From Bacteroidales bacterium (GTDB lineage: Bacteria > Bacteroidota > Bacteroidia > Bacteroidales > UBA932), in the NCBI GenBank assembly GCA_017618115.1, contig JAFZUX010000013.1, positions 1-64,000 on the forward strand: a stretch of DNA of 64,000 nt, written 5' to 3'. The notes under the pieces are model-generated. The model worked only from the letters and a program-made list of their open reading frames with translations. It was not told the DNA's origin and made no database searches. Shown here in pieces: positions 25,670 through 34,668 of the stretch (the stretch's first letter is position 1; the number at the start of each line of letters is the position of its first letter). A program made the position numbers and the translations under genes.

Positions 25670-26689
25670 TTAAATCTCTTTCAGCACTTTTTGCAACTCC
25701 TTCAGCTCTATCTTTTTCTTAACAACTCTCCCGATAGTTTTTGGAAGTATCAGAGTGATGCTCTCACCGCTTCTCTTTTTATCTGCCTCAATTGCGGAGA
25801 AAAGTTGGGATGCGGAAAACGGGCAACTGACAGGAAGAGAGGCCATAAGAAGATCATCGCGGAGGATGCTTACAACTTTTTCAGAACAGAGAGAGAGTTT
25901 CTCCGCCACCTTTGCGGCTATTACCATTCCAACACTTACCGCCTCTCCGTGCAGCCAATCTTCTTTCTTGTCTGCAGCACATTTTTCTATGGCGTGAGCA
26001 AAAGTGTGACCGAGATTGAGCAATCTTCTGTTTCCTCTATCTTTCTCATCTTCAAGTACAAGCTGCATCTTCATCTCGCCGCAGAGAGCAATCAGGCGCC
26101 GGAGTTCTCTCTCCTGCCAGGCGCTTGCTTCCTTGTTTTTGTAGACGGAGGCGAGGGCAACTGCAGAGTTGTAACTATCCTTGTCAAAAATCATAAAGGT
26201 TTTAAGCATCTCTGCAAATCCCTCTCTGAAGACTCTTTTATCCAAACTTCTCAGGAAGGTAGAAGTAAGATAGATCCACTCCGGCTGATTGATGGTTCCT
26301 ATCATATTTTTATAACCGGAGAAGTTTACGCCGTTTTTTCCTCCTATTGAAGCGTCAATCTGGGCCAAAAGGGTGGTAGGAACAAACCCAAACCTTACTC
26401 CCCGCTTGTATGTGGAGGCAACAAAGCCCGCTAAATCTGTAGTAACGCCGCCTCCTACTCCTATTATAAAGCAGTCTCTATCCGCTCCAAACCCCATCAG
26501 AGCCTCGTATATGCCATATACATACTCCAAACTCTTGTTCTGCTCGTTGGCATCTATAGGTATAAAGTGAAAATTTCTATTTTTTGGAAAGTATTCTGTT
26601 ACATTCTTATCAATTATTACAAAAACACCGCTATTTTGTGGAATGTGGTTTGTTAAATAATTGATATTCTTATGATTATAGAATTTCAT
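25670..26689 (-). CDS. aroB: 3-dehydroquinate synthase
   Basis: 339 residues from the ATG at 26689; a GTG at 26716 is also in frame but overlaps the promoter box. Blocks: IGVGGGVTTDLAGFVASTYK (NAD binding), GVRFGFVPTTLLAQIDASIG GK, NGVNFSGYKNMIGTINQP, RRLLNLGHTFAHAIEKC and LHGEAVSVGMVIA. It cyclises DAHP to 3-dehydroquinate, which the next protein of the operon dehydrates. First gene of the aromatic operon and divergent from the DAHP synthase gene. Confidence 0.95.
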   Translation of the reverse strand: MKFYNHKNINYLTNHIPQNSGVFVIIDKNVTEYFPKNRNFHFIPIDANEQNKSLEYVYGIYEALMGFGADRDCFIIGVGGGVTTDLAGFVASTYKRGVRFGFVPTTLLAQIDASIGGKNGVNFSGYKNMIGTINQPEWIYLTSTFLRSLDKRVFREGFAEMLKTFMIFDKDSYNSAVALASVYKNKEASAWQERELRRLIALCGEMKMQLVLEDEKDRGNRRLLNLGHTFAHAIEKCAADKKEDWLHGEAVSVGMVIAAKVAEKLSLCSEKVVSILRDDLLMASLPVSCPFSASQLFSAIEADKKRSGESITLILPKTIGRVVKKKIELKELQKVLKEI

Positions 26690-26715
26690 TTTAGTGCTAT
26701 TTGTAATAATTACCA

Positions 26716-26723
26716 CAAATATA
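26716..26723 (-). promoter_or_regulatory. -7 element of the aroB-aroDA-aroC operon
   Basis: TATATTTG on the minus strand, 26 bp before the aroB ATG at 26689. It decides against the in-frame GTG at 26716. Confidence 0.6.
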
Positions 26724-26794
26724 AGAAAAATTACCCTTAGATTGTGTTGTTTTTGTTAAGGTTTTACTTTTTAAGTAACATTTTTTAGTAACAA

Positions 26795-26826
26795 TTTGCA
26801 AAAACTAAAGCCGGACTATACTTTTG
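26795..26826 (+). promoter_or_regulatory. Promoter of the DAHP synthase-chorismate mutase gene
   Basis: TTTG (26795-26798), 20-bp spacer, TACTTTTG (26819-26826), a consensus pair. It leaves a leader of about 90 nt, unusually long for this window. The leader contains T-runs, but I see no clear leader peptide or attenuator hairpin. Confidence 0.7.
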
Positions 26827-26925
26827 CCACCGTTTGGTTAAAGTGTAAAAGAAAGAAGTGTTTTTTGTGGCCCCCTTCACCTCTTCTTGAAAGTGTGCCG
26901 ATTTTTTTAGAGATTTGCACAAAGA

Positions 26926-27987
26926 ATGAAGGAGAAGATGTCAGAAATCGGAATAGGATGTTTCAAGCGTCCGTTGGTGATTGCGGGTCCCTGCAGTGCG
27001 GAAAACAGAGAGCAGTTGCTCTCTACCGCTGTTGCAGTTAAAGAAACTGGGGTTAAATTCTTCCGTGCGGGACTTTGGAAGCCAAGGACAAAACCTGGTG
27101 GATTTGAGGGAGTTGGAGCAGCTGGGTTGGAGTGGTTGAAAGAGGTAAGAGAGGTTACAGGAATGAAAATCCTCACGGAAGTCGCTACACCCGCTCACTT
27201 GGAGCAGGTGATGAAAATCAACCCGGACCTTCTCTGGATAGGGGCCCGTACAACTACAGATCCGTTTGCCGTTCAAGCCATCGCGGATGCTCTTAAAGGA
27301 ACCTCCGTTCCAATTCTGGTTAAAAATCCTCTCAGTTCAGATATAGATCTTTGGAGCGGCGCAGTAGAGCGTCTTTCCAATGCCGGCGTTTCAACAATAG
27401 GGCTGATTCACAGAGGTTTCAGCACATACGAGCACAAATCTTACCGTAACGCTCCGCTCTGGCATATCCCAATGGAGATGAAGAGAAGATACCCTTCAAT
27501 AACTCTCATCTGTGATCCCAGCCACATGGGGGGCAGCCGCAATTTTATTGCTCCAATCTGCCAGCATGCTATGGATTTGATGTATGACGGTCTTATGATT
27601 GAAACCCACATCAATCCCGAGGAGGCCCTCTCAGATAAGGCTCAGCAGATTACTCCCAAAGAGCTGAAAGTTATCCTTAAAAATCTCATCGTGAGGGAAA
27701 ACTCAAAGGAGATAGAGGGAATAGGGGCTTTGCGCAGTGAGATAGACGAACTGGATGATGAGCTGTTAAAGGTTCTCTCCCGCAGAATGCAGATTTCCAG
27801 AGAGATAGGAGAGTACAAAAAGCAGCACAAGATTCCGGTTTTCCAAAAGGATCGTTACAGCGAGATTATTCAGAGTGCCGTTTCAAAGGCAAAAGAGATG
27901 GATTTGGATGAGGAATTTGTCCTCTCCGTCATTGAGGCAATACACCGGGAATCTGTCCGCCTGCAGCTGCCTGATTCAGACCTATAG
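26926..27987 (+). CDS. Bifunctional DAHP synthase and chorismate mutase
   Basis: 353 residues; the ATG at 26938, preceded by AAGGAG, is an equally possible start. Residues about 10-255 are a type Ibeta-like (KDPS-related) DAHP synthase: PLVIAGPCSAENREQ, RAGLWKPRTKPGGFEG, WIGARTTTDPFAVQ, LVKNPLSSDIDLW, ICDPSHMGGSRNFI and IETHINPEEALSDKAQQ. Residues about 265-345 are an AroQ-type chorismate mutase: ALRSEIDELDDELLKVLSRR MQISREIGEYKK. It catalyses the first shikimate-pathway step and the first committed step to Phe/Tyr; such fusions allow feedback by prephenate in other bacteria. It is divergent from aroB. Confidence 0.93.
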   Translation: MKEKMSEIGIGCFKRPLVIAGPCSAENREQLLSTAVAVKETGVKFFRAGLWKPRTKPGGFEGVGAAGLEWLKEVREVTGMKILTEVATPAHLEQVMKINPDLLWIGARTTTDPFAVQAIADALKGTSVPILVKNPLSSDIDLWSGAVERLSNAGVSTIGLIHRGFSTYEHKSYRNAPLWHIPMEMKRRYPSITLICDPSHMGGSRNFIAPICQHAMDLMYDGLMIETHINPEEALSDKAQQITPKELKVILKNLIVRENSKEIEGIGALRSEIDELDDELLKVLSRRMQISREIGEYKKQHKIPVFQKDRYSEIIQSAVSKAKEMDLDEEFVLSVIEAIHRESVRLQLPDSDL

Positions 27988-28963
27988 TCCCCCAGGTAGC
28001 CTTTACATAATCCAGAAGTTCCAGAACCTTCTGCGGATCCGTCTCGGTAACCAGTTTCATTCTGGTCTCTTTAAAGTTGAAGAGAGATTTAAAGTAGTTA
28101 CTCAGATGGCGCCTCATCTCAAAGACCCCGCGCCTGTCACCCTTTACCTCTATAGATTTAAGGAAGTGCTTTTTTGCAAGTTCCACCTTGTCCGCCACGC
28201 TCATTTGCGGCAGCATCTCTCCAGTATCCAGGTAGTGGCGTATCTCCCTAAAGATCCACGGGTGGCCGTAAGTGGCTCTGCCAATCATAATTGCATCCAC
28301 TCCGTAATGGTCAAACTTCTCTTTGGCACTCTTGGGGTCCACCACATCTCCGTTTCCTATAATAGGAATCTTCATCCTCGGATTCTCCTTAACCTTTCCA
28401 ATCAGAGTCCAGTCCGCCTCCCCTTTGTACATCTGGCAGCGAGTGCGGCCGTGTATGGTAAGTGCTTGAATACCTGCATCCTGCAACCTTTCTGCAAGTT
28501 CCACGATAATTAACGAGTTCTCATCCCACCCCAGGCGCGTCTTTACCGTAACCGGCAGATTGACCGCCTTGACAACCTTCTCTGTAATCTCCACCATCAA
28601 ATCCGGGAAGCGCATCATTCCGCTGCCTGCCCCCCTCTTTGCAATCTTATTGACCGGACAGCCAAAGTTTATATCAATAAGGTCCGGATGCTGCCCCTCT
28701 GCAAACTTTGCCGCCTCCACCATCGCCTCAGGGATGTGACCGTATATCTGTATCCCGATGGGTCTCTCGTAGTCAAAGACCTCCATCTTCTTGAAGGATT
28801 TCTGGGCGTTGTGCACCAGCCCGTCCGAGGAGACGAACTCAGTGTACATCATATCCGCCCCGTACTCCTTGCAGATATACCTGAAAGAGGCGTCCGTTAC
28901 ATCCTCCATAGGTGCCAGAAAGAGGGCTCTGTCCCTAAACTCTATGTTGCCTATTTTGAACAT
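27929..28963 (-). CDS. dusB: tRNA-dihydrouridine synthase
   Basis: 344 residues from the ATG at 28963; a TTG at 28972 is less likely because the -7 box TACTTTTG lies at 28970-28977. Signatures: LAPMEDVTDASFRYICKEYG, DLIDINFGCPVNKIAKRGAG (with the catalytic Cys in GCPVNK), PVTVKTRLGWDE, ALTIHGRTRCQMY, GNGDVVDPKSA and AIMIGRATYGHPWIF. It reduces specific uridines in the tRNA D-loop using FMN. Its 3' end overlaps the convergent DAHP synthase-chorismate mutase gene by 59 bp. Confidence 0.93.
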   Translation of the reverse strand: MFKIGNIEFRDRALFLAPMEDVTDASFRYICKEYGADMMYTEFVSSDGLVHNAQKSFKKMEVFDYERPIGIQIYGHIPEAMVEAAKFAEGQHPDLIDINFGCPVNKIAKRGAGSGMMRFPDLMVEITEKVVKAVNLPVTVKTRLGWDENSLIIVELAERLQDAGIQALTIHGRTRCQMYKGEADWTLIGKVKENPRMKIPIIGNGDVVDPKSAKEKFDHYGVDAIMIGRATYGHPWIFREIRHYLDTGEMLPQMSVADKVELAKKHFLKSIEVKGDRRGVFEMRRHLSNYFKSLFNFKETRMKLVTETDPQKVLELLDYVKATWGTIGLNQAAAGGQIPGVLPQ

Positions 28964-28969
28964 GCGTTG

Positions 28970-28977
28970 CAAAAGTA
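28970..28977 (-). promoter_or_regulatory. -7 element of dusB, 6 nt from the start codon
   Basis: TACTTTTG on the minus strand followed by 6 nt and ATG (28963). With the usual distance from the -7 box to the transcript start, the mRNA would have almost no leader. Confidence 0.5.
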
Positions 28978-28985
28978 CATAGAAG

Positions 28986-29016
28986 TTTGCAGATGGGGAA
29001 AAAATAGTTATATTTG
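28986..29016 (+). promoter_or_regulatory. Promoter of rplM-rpsI
   Basis: TTTG (28986-28989), 19-bp spacer, TATATTTG (29009-29016). It gives a leader of roughly 60 nt before the rplM start at 29081. Confidence 0.8.
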
Positions 29017-29080
29017 CACCCCTTTTTGAAAAGAGGGCTCCGTTAGATGCGGAGAGATTATTAATTTAAAACAACAAACA

Positions 29081-29533
29081 GTGGATTACAGAAGTTACAA
29101 ATCGGTCTTCGTAAACGATCAGACAGCCACCAAAGAGTGGGTTGTGATTGATGCGACAGACCAGGTTTTAGGCCGTCTTGCTTCTCGCTTGGCTTTACTG
29201 CTGAGGGGCAAGAACAAAGCCAACTTCACACCTCACACAGACTGCGGTGACAATGTTATTGTCATCAATGCTGAGAAGGTGCGCCTTACCGGCAAGAAGT
29301 TGACTGACAAGGTGTACGTACGTCACACCGGTTATCCTGGCGGCCAGCGCTTTACAACTCCTAAGGAGTTACTCCAGCGCAAGCCGGTAGCAGTTATCGA
29401 GGAAGCTGTAAGAGGTATGCTTCCTAAGTCAAGACTCGGAGCTCAGATGTTCCGCAACCTGCACGTTTACGCAGGAAGTGAGCATCCTCACGAGGCACAG
29501 AAACCAAAAACAATCACTTTAAACGAAATTTAG
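29081..29533 (+). CDS. rplM: Ribosomal protein L13
   Basis: 150 residues. The start is GTG ([21 protein letters not shown]); no in-frame ATG gives a better N-terminus. Blocks: [72 protein letters not shown]. It is an early 50S assembly protein. rpsI follows after 3 bp. Confidence 0.96.
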   Translation: MDYRSYKSVFVNDQTATKEWVVIDATDQVLGRLASRLALLLRGKNKANFTPHTDCGDNVIVINAEKVRLTGKKLTDKVYVRHTGYPGGQRFTTPKELLQRKPVAVIEEAVRGMLPKSRLGAQMFRNLHVYAGSEHPHEAQKPKTITLNEI

Positions 29534-29536
29534 AGC

Positions 29537-29926
29537 ATGGAGAAAGTTAACGCCCTTGGAAGACGTAAATCAGCTGTGGCTCGCGTTTATGTGAATTCAG
29601 GTAAAGGTAACATTACAATCAACGGTAAGGAACTCAACGTTTATTTTCCGGATGATTCCCTCAAGTACATTGTAATGCAGCCGCTTACAGTAACCAACAC
29701 TCAAGGTAATTTTGACATTGACGTCAACCTTGACGGTGGTGGAATTAAGGGACAGGCAGAGGCTCTTCGCCTTGCTATCTCTCGTGCGCTCTGCAAGATT
29801 GATGCTGAGGCTTACCGCTCCGTTCTCAAGAAGGAAGGATTCCTTTCTAGAGATGCAAGAGAGGTTGAGAGAAAGAAACCTGGCCAGCCTGGTGCACGCA
29901 GACGCTTCCAGTTCAGCAAACGTTAA
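29537..29926 (+). CDS. rpsI: Ribosomal protein S9
   Basis: 129 residues. VNALGRRKSAVARVYVNSGK, GGGIKGQAEALRLAISRALC and the basic end ERKKPGQPGARRRFQFSKR, whose last residues reach the P-site tRNA in the 30S subunit. It is followed by a 184-nt structured gap before rpsB. Confidence 0.97.
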   Translation: MEKVNALGRRKSAVARVYVNSGKGNITINGKELNVYFPDDSLKYIVMQPLTVTNTQGNFDIDVNLDGGGIKGQAEALRLAISRALCKIDAEAYRSVLKKEGFLSRDAREVERKKPGQPGARRRFQFSKR

Positions 29927-29943
29927 TATTTACGTTGGACAAT

Positions 29944-30086
29944 CAGTGCACAGAAGAGTTGTAAAAGCTGTGGATTCAATTAGACTACTGCACTTTGCTC
30001 TTCTGCGAAAAATCTTCAGGACGGAAACTACCTGAGGATTGATGAAAGAGGCCCGGTCACAAAATGTGACAGGCAAAAAAGAAAAA
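29944..30086 (+). promoter_or_regulatory. Structured rpsB leader with pseudoknot-like pairing
   Basis: AGTGCA (29945-29950) can pair with TGCACT (29989-29994), and the adjacent CAGAAGAG (29951-29958) with CTCTTCTG (29998-30005). The two helices interleave in the order A, B, A', B', the topology of an H-type pseudoknot. Two hairpins follow: CTTCAGG/CCTGAGG (about 30012-30036) and GTCAC/GTGAC (about 30057-30071). S2 feedback on rpsB leaders is known in proteobacteria; the role here is inference. Confidence 0.5.
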
Positions 30087-30110
30087 CAACAAGCATTAAA
30101 AATTGAAAAA

Positions 30111-30980
30111 ATGCCAAGAACAAATTTCCAAGAATTATTAGATGCAGGTGCACACTTCGGACACTTGAAGAGGAAATGGAATCCTAAGATGGCTCCTTAT
30201 ATCTTTATGGAGAAGAACGGAATCCATATCATTGACCTGCACAAAACCGTGCTTATGATAGATGACGCAGCAGCAATGCTGAAGAATCTTGCACGCAGTG
30301 GCCGCAGAGTTCTCTTTGTAGCTACTAAAAAACAGGCTAAGGATATTATCGCAGAGAAAGCACAATCCGTTAATATGCCTTACGTTACAGAAAGATGGCC
30401 TGGTGGAATGCTTACTAACTTCCCTACAATCCGTAAGGCGGTTAAGAAGATGAACACCATAGATAAAATGAAGTCAGACGGTACATACGAGACTCTTGCA
30501 AAGAGAGAGAAACTCCAGGTAGACCGTCAGAGAGCAAAATTGGAGAAGAACTTAGGTTCTATCGCAGATATGAGTCGTCTCCCATCAGCACTGTTTGTTG
30601 TTGATGTTCAGAAAGAAGCCAATGCAGTAAAAGAGGCTAAGAGACTGAATATACCTGTTATCGCGATGGTTGATACCTGCTGCGACCCAACTCCGATTGA
30701 TTATGTTATCCCTGCAAATGACGATGCAGCAAAGAGTGTTGCAGTTGTTGTAGGTGCACTTTGCGGCGCTATTGCTGAGGGTCTTGAGGAGAGAAAGCTG
30801 GAGAGAGAGAAGCAAGCTGCAGAGGAAGAGAAAAGGGCTAAGGATAAGGAACTTGCAAAGATGGAAGGTGAGAAGAAGGCTTCCGATTCAGTTCCTGAGG
30901 GAAAGAAAATCCGCCCAAGAAGAAAAGTAAATACAGAGGATGCAAAGCCTGCTAAGAAGGCAGAGCCTAAAGCAGAATAA
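30111..30980 (+). CDS. rpsB: Ribosomal protein S2
   Basis: 289 residues from the ATG at 30111 (MPRTNFQELLDAGAHFGHLK); an upstream ATG at 30039 adds 24 non-conserved residues that lie in the structured leader. Blocks: RKWNPKMAPYIFMEKNGIHI IDL, LFVATKKQAKDII, TERWPGGMLTNFPTIRKAV, and PVIAMVDTCCDPTPIDYVIP AND. The last 60 residues are a lysine/glutamate-rich extension beyond the ribosomal fold. tsf follows after 11 bp, the usual bacterial pairing. Confidence 0.96.
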   Translation: MPRTNFQELLDAGAHFGHLKRKWNPKMAPYIFMEKNGIHIIDLHKTVLMIDDAAAMLKNLARSGRRVLFVATKKQAKDIIAEKAQSVNMPYVTERWPGGMLTNFPTIRKAVKKMNTIDKMKSDGTYETLAKREKLQVDRQRAKLEKNLGSIADMSRLPSALFVVDVQKEANAVKEAKRLNIPVIAMVDTCCDPTPIDYVIPANDDAAKSVAVVVGALCGAIAEGLEERKLEREKQAAEEEKRAKDKELAKMEGEKKASDSVPEGKKIRPRRKVNTEDAKPAKKAEPKAE

Positions 30981-30991
30981 GGAGGAAAGTT

Positions 30992-31987
30992 ATGGATATT
31001 AAAGCATCAGATGTAATGAAGTTGCGTCAGATGACGCAGGCCGGTATGATGGACTGCAAGAAGGCTCTCATTGAGGCTGACGGTAACTTTGACAGAGCAA
31101 AGGAAATCCTTAGAGAGAAGGGTAAGGTTGTTGCTGCAAAGCGTTCAGACAGAGAGACTACTGAGGGTGCAGTTCTGGCACGTACAAACGGCGAGAAGAA
31201 CAAGGCCGTTATGGTTTGCCTCGGTTGCGAGACTGACTTCGTAGCAAAGACTGACGGATTCCAGGCACTTGCAAACGGAATCGCAGACGCTGCTATGGCT
31301 GAGTATCCTGCAGACCTTGATTCTCTGAAGAAATGCAAACTCGGAGACATCACTGTAGACGATGCAATTATGGATCAGACAGGAAAGAGTGGTGAGAAAC
31401 ACGTGATTGCTTGCTATGAAAAAGTTGAGGCACCTTACGTTGGCTTCTATGTTCACAGCAACAAGAAAGTGGCTACCATTGTAGGATTCAACAAGAAGAT
31501 TGCAGACGACGCAGTTAAAGAGATTGCAATGCAGATTACCGCAATGGCTCCTATAGCTGTTACCGCAGATGAGATTCCTCAGGCAAGAAAAGACGAGGAG
31601 TTTGCACTTGCAGTTAACAAGACTAAGGAAGAGCTTGTAAAGAAGGCTGTTGATGCCGCTCTCTCAAAGGCAGGTCTCAATCCTAATCACTTTGACAGTG
31701 AGGATCATATTGAGAGCAACACTGCAAAGGGTTGGATTACTGCAGAGCAGGCAGAGCAGGGCAGAAAGATCATGAAGGAAGCTGCTGAGCAGAAGGCAGC
31801 CTCACTGCCTGAGGCAATGATTCAGAACATTGCCAACGGTCGTCTTCAGAAGTTCTTTAAGGAGAAGACTCTTAACGAGCAGATTCTTGCTCTTGGAGAC
31901 GGTAAGGAGACTGTATCTCAGTACCTGAAGAGAGTAGATCCTGAGGTTAAGGTTGTTGCCTTCCACAGATTCTCTCTGGCAGACTAA
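30992..31987 (+). CDS. tsf: Elongation factor Ts
   Basis: 331 residues. The N-terminal UBA-like module is VMKLRQMTQAGMMDCKKALIEADGN in two parts, followed by the EF-Tu contact region (VCLGCETDFVAKTDGFQALA) and C-terminal YLKRVDPEVKVVAFHRF. It is longer than the 280-residue E. coli protein, with the extra length around residues 190-280. It exchanges GDP for GTP on EF-Tu. A strong terminator follows. Confidence 0.96.
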   Translation: MDIKASDVMKLRQMTQAGMMDCKKALIEADGNFDRAKEILREKGKVVAAKRSDRETTEGAVLARTNGEKNKAVMVCLGCETDFVAKTDGFQALANGIADAAMAEYPADLDSLKKCKLGDITVDDAIMDQTGKSGEKHVIACYEKVEAPYVGFYVHSNKKVATIVGFNKKIADDAVKEIAMQITAMAPIAVTADEIPQARKDEEFALAVNKTKEELVKKAVDAALSKAGLNPNHFDSEDHIESNTAKGWITAEQAEQGRKIMKEAAEQKAASLPEAMIQNIANGRLQKFFKEKTLNEQILALGDGKETVSQYLKRVDPEVKVVAFHRFSLAD

Positions 31988-32008
31988 GGAGACATAATTT
32001 AGTCTTTA

Positions 32009-32057
32009 AAAAGGGGTAGACGGAACGATTTTTGGTCTACCCCTTTTGTTTTTTTTG
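32009..32057 (+). terminator. Terminator of rpsB-tsf
   Basis: AAAAGGGGTAGAC pairs perfectly with GTCTACCCCTTTT (13 bp, 13-nt loop), followed by a run of eight T. Confidence 0.92.
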
Positions 32058-32087
32058 TATCTTGCACCCAAATGTGTTGAATTTATT

Positions 32088-34622
32088 ATGAAGACAAAAC
32101 AGACGTTACCGCTCTTACTCATCCTTTGCCTGCTTTTGGGAGGAAACCTCTTTGCTCAGAGCAAAATAGATGAGAGATTTACTGCCTTCTCACAATTGTT
32201 GTCTCCGGAGAAACTTTATCTTCAGACAGATAAAGAGACTTACTGCGTTGGAGATACATTATGGTTTAAGGGATATCTGGTCAATAATTCTTTGATTTCA
32301 GAGTTCCCGGAGAGTAACTTTATCTATGTAGAACTTCTCACTTACTACTACAATAAAAATGTCTATTCCAACAGGGTAGAGGAGACCGTACGTACCGTTC
32401 AGAGAGTTAAGGTTAAGAGACGCAACGGTGTGCTCCAGGGTTACATTGTTTTGGACAGTGATATGAATACCGGAGTCTCCATTCTGAGGGCTTATACCTA
32501 TTGGGGGCTCAACTTCCCGGTGGATTACATCTTTACCCGCCGCATAATGGTTATAAATCCTATAAAGGATAACTTTGTTAAAGACCTTGTAGAGCACAAG
32601 ATTAATGAGACGGCGGAGTTTACGAAGGTTGGTGTTCAGAATCCTTTCAAGAAGGAGAAGGAACACAGCAAGATAGATTGCCAGTTCCTTCCGGAGAGCG
32701 GCAGATACTTTGCTTCCGTTAAGACAAAGATGGGTGTAAAGAGCATCAATGAAGAGGGATTCGGTACTAAGACCAAGGGAGAAGTATTCACATCCAAGGG
32801 AGAAAAAGTAACTGAGTTTGAGACCAATGAAATTGGTATGGGAAGTTTTGTCTTTACCGCAGAACCGGGTAAGAAATATTATGCTGTTGTAACTGACGAG
32901 AGAGAGATTACGGAGAAGGTTAATCTTCCTGAGGTTTCAACTTCAGGTGCTCAGATTAATCTTACACGTAAGGGAGACAACTTTATTGCAGAGCTCTATG
33001 CAACTGATGATCTCAACAAAGATTCCTTGAGAGTTATACTCTCCAACGGAACGGAGATTTTCTACAACGGAGATTTCAAGCACTCTTCCAAACTGGCTCT
33101 TCCTATTATGAAAATGGCTGAGGGCGTGAATGTTGCAACAATTGCAGATAATCAGGGAAATGTATATGCAAAGAGACCTTTCTTTGTTCTTCCTGTAAAT
33201 AAAGAGGAATTAAAATTCTCAACGGACAAACCTGAATATGCACAGAGAGACTTGGTTACCTGCTCTTTGGATTTGGGTAAACCTATTGCAGGAAACTTCT
33301 CCGTTTCCGTTACTGATGACAGCCACGCGCCATATACCGGAGCTGAGGATAACATTATCTCCTATATGTTCTTATCATCTGAGATTAAGGGATATGTGGA
33401 GAATCCTCAGAGATATTTTGACGCTTCCGTTCCTGTGGAGGTAAGAGAGCGTGACGTAGATTTGCTTATGATGACTCAGGGGTGGCAGTACTATGATCTC
33501 CCTGCAATCTTCAAGGCTCAGTTTGAACTTCCTCAGTTTGGTAAGGAGTATATTCAGACAATCAGCGGAAGAGTAAGAAAGGCTTCTATGAGAAGAGGTA
33601 AATCTTCTATTGTTTCATTCGTAGCGCCTTCTATTGGTTTTACTGCAATGGGCGAGTTGGATTCCGCAGGTTTCTTTGAACTTAAAGACATAGACTTCCC
33701 GGATTCCACTCTCTTTATTGTCAACGCAGTAGGAACAGGAGGAAGAAAGTCTTTCATTCCTTCAATCTCTGAAGATTCATTTGCTCCGCTTATTAAGTAC
33801 AACCGCAGAAAACAGAAGATCAACTACTCAGATGAGGATGCTCAGTATATGATTCAGAACTACTACAATACCGGCGGAGAAAAGGTATATCAGCTGGATC
33901 CTATCTACGTTACCTCAATGAGAAAAGTTAAGGCTTCAGACAATATCTCTCCATTCCCTGTACAGTATTTCAAACAGGGACAGCTTAAGACCGAGGAGGA
34001 TCTCAAACCGTTTATCGGATATGATGTAATGACTTATGTTATTGAGACTTGCCAGGGTATTAGATTCTCAACGGATACCGTTACGGGAGAGAGAAAACTT
34101 ATGAGCAGAGTTGCAGGTGTTGCTTCAGAATGGGAAGTTTCAGATATGGCTGAGGTTGTAGTATTCGTTAACGGAATGCAGGCTCAATCCTCTACAGAAC
34201 TGGAGCACTACAACGTAGATGAATTGGAGGCATTTGTCTATCTGCAGGGTAATGATGCAGCACCGTTTGTTCCTATGATTGAGGGTAGCGCATCACTCAG
34301 AAGAGTCATCATGATTAAGACCAAACCTAGCGCAAGAACCGGTATGCCTAAGAACGTAAGCAAGGGCTATCCTCTTGGCTGGCAGAGACCTAGAAGATTC
34401 TACTCTCCTGCATACGATGTTTACGGCAAGGGAATTGTCCGCGGCGGTTCAGATAAGAGAAGCACCGTTTACTGGAATCCTAACGTACAGGTTACAGACG
34501 GAAAGGGCGGCTTCAGATTTAACACCTCAGACGGTAATTCAAGTTACACTGTAATAATTGAGGGTATCACAAATGAAGGTGAATACATCTTCAAGAAGGA
34601 TAAGATTAAGAGACACTACTAA
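32088..34622 (+). CDS. Large secreted protein with MG2-like and degenerate TonB-plug-like regions
   Basis: 844 residues from the ATG at 32088, whose signal peptide (MKTKQTLPLLLILCLLLGGN, then LFAQS) is complete. The N-terminal segment LYLQTDKETYCVGDTLWFKG YLVN is the MG2-type beta-sandwich start common in Bacteroidota secreted proteins. Around residues 640-760 a stretch (YDVMTYVIETCQGIRF, VVVFVNGMQ, YNVDELEAFVYLQGNDAAPF) resembles a TonB-receptor plug without any barrel after it. It ends with a beta-sandwich-like segment (TDGKGGFRFNTSDGNSSYTV). Function unknown; periplasmic or surface location expected. Confidence 0.65.
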   Translation: MKTKQTLPLLLILCLLLGGNLFAQSKIDERFTAFSQLLSPEKLYLQTDKETYCVGDTLWFKGYLVNNSLISEFPESNFIYVELLTYYYNKNVYSNRVEETVRTVQRVKVKRRNGVLQGYIVLDSDMNTGVSILRAYTYWGLNFPVDYIFTRRIMVINPIKDNFVKDLVEHKINETAEFTKVGVQNPFKKEKEHSKIDCQFLPESGRYFASVKTKMGVKSINEEGFGTKTKGEVFTSKGEKVTEFETNEIGMGSFVFTAEPGKKYYAVVTDEREITEKVNLPEVSTSGAQINLTRKGDNFIAELYATDDLNKDSLRVILSNGTEIFYNGDFKHSSKLALPIMKMAEGVNVATIADNQGNVYAKRPFFVLPVNKEELKFSTDKPEYAQRDLVTCSLDLGKPIAGNFSVSVTDDSHAPYTGAEDNIISYMFLSSEIKGYVENPQRYFDASVPVEVRERDVDLLMMTQGWQYYDLPAIFKAQFELPQFGKEYIQTISGRVRKASMRRGKSSIVSFVAPSIGFTAMGELDSAGFFELKDIDFPDSTLFIVNAVGTGGRKSFIPSISEDSFAPLIKYNRRKQKINYSDEDAQYMIQNYYNTGGEKVYQLDPIYVTSMRKVKASDNISPFPVQYFKQGQLKTEEDLKPFIGYDVMTYVIETCQGIRFSTDTVTGERKLMSRVAGVASEWEVSDMAEVVVFVNGMQAQSSTELEHYNVDELEAFVYLQGNDAAPFVPMIEGSASLRRVIMIKTKPSARTGMPKNVSKGYPLGWQRPRRFYSPAYDVYGKGIVRGGSDKRSTVYWNPNVQVTDGKGGFRFNTSDGNSSYTVIIEGITNEGEYIFKKDKIKRHY

Positions 34623-34668
34623 ACTGAAAATAGAATAGTATTTATAAATAGGATTAAAATCTTGAATT

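Noticed and set aside
25583..26350. 255-codon plus-strand frame over aroB and the fusion gene start
   Set aside because: It is antisense to aroB, which has all family motifs; no promoter box precedes it.
34000..34350. Calling the 844-residue secreted protein a TonB-dependent receptor
   Set aside because: Only a degenerate plug-like segment is present; there is no barrel domain after it.
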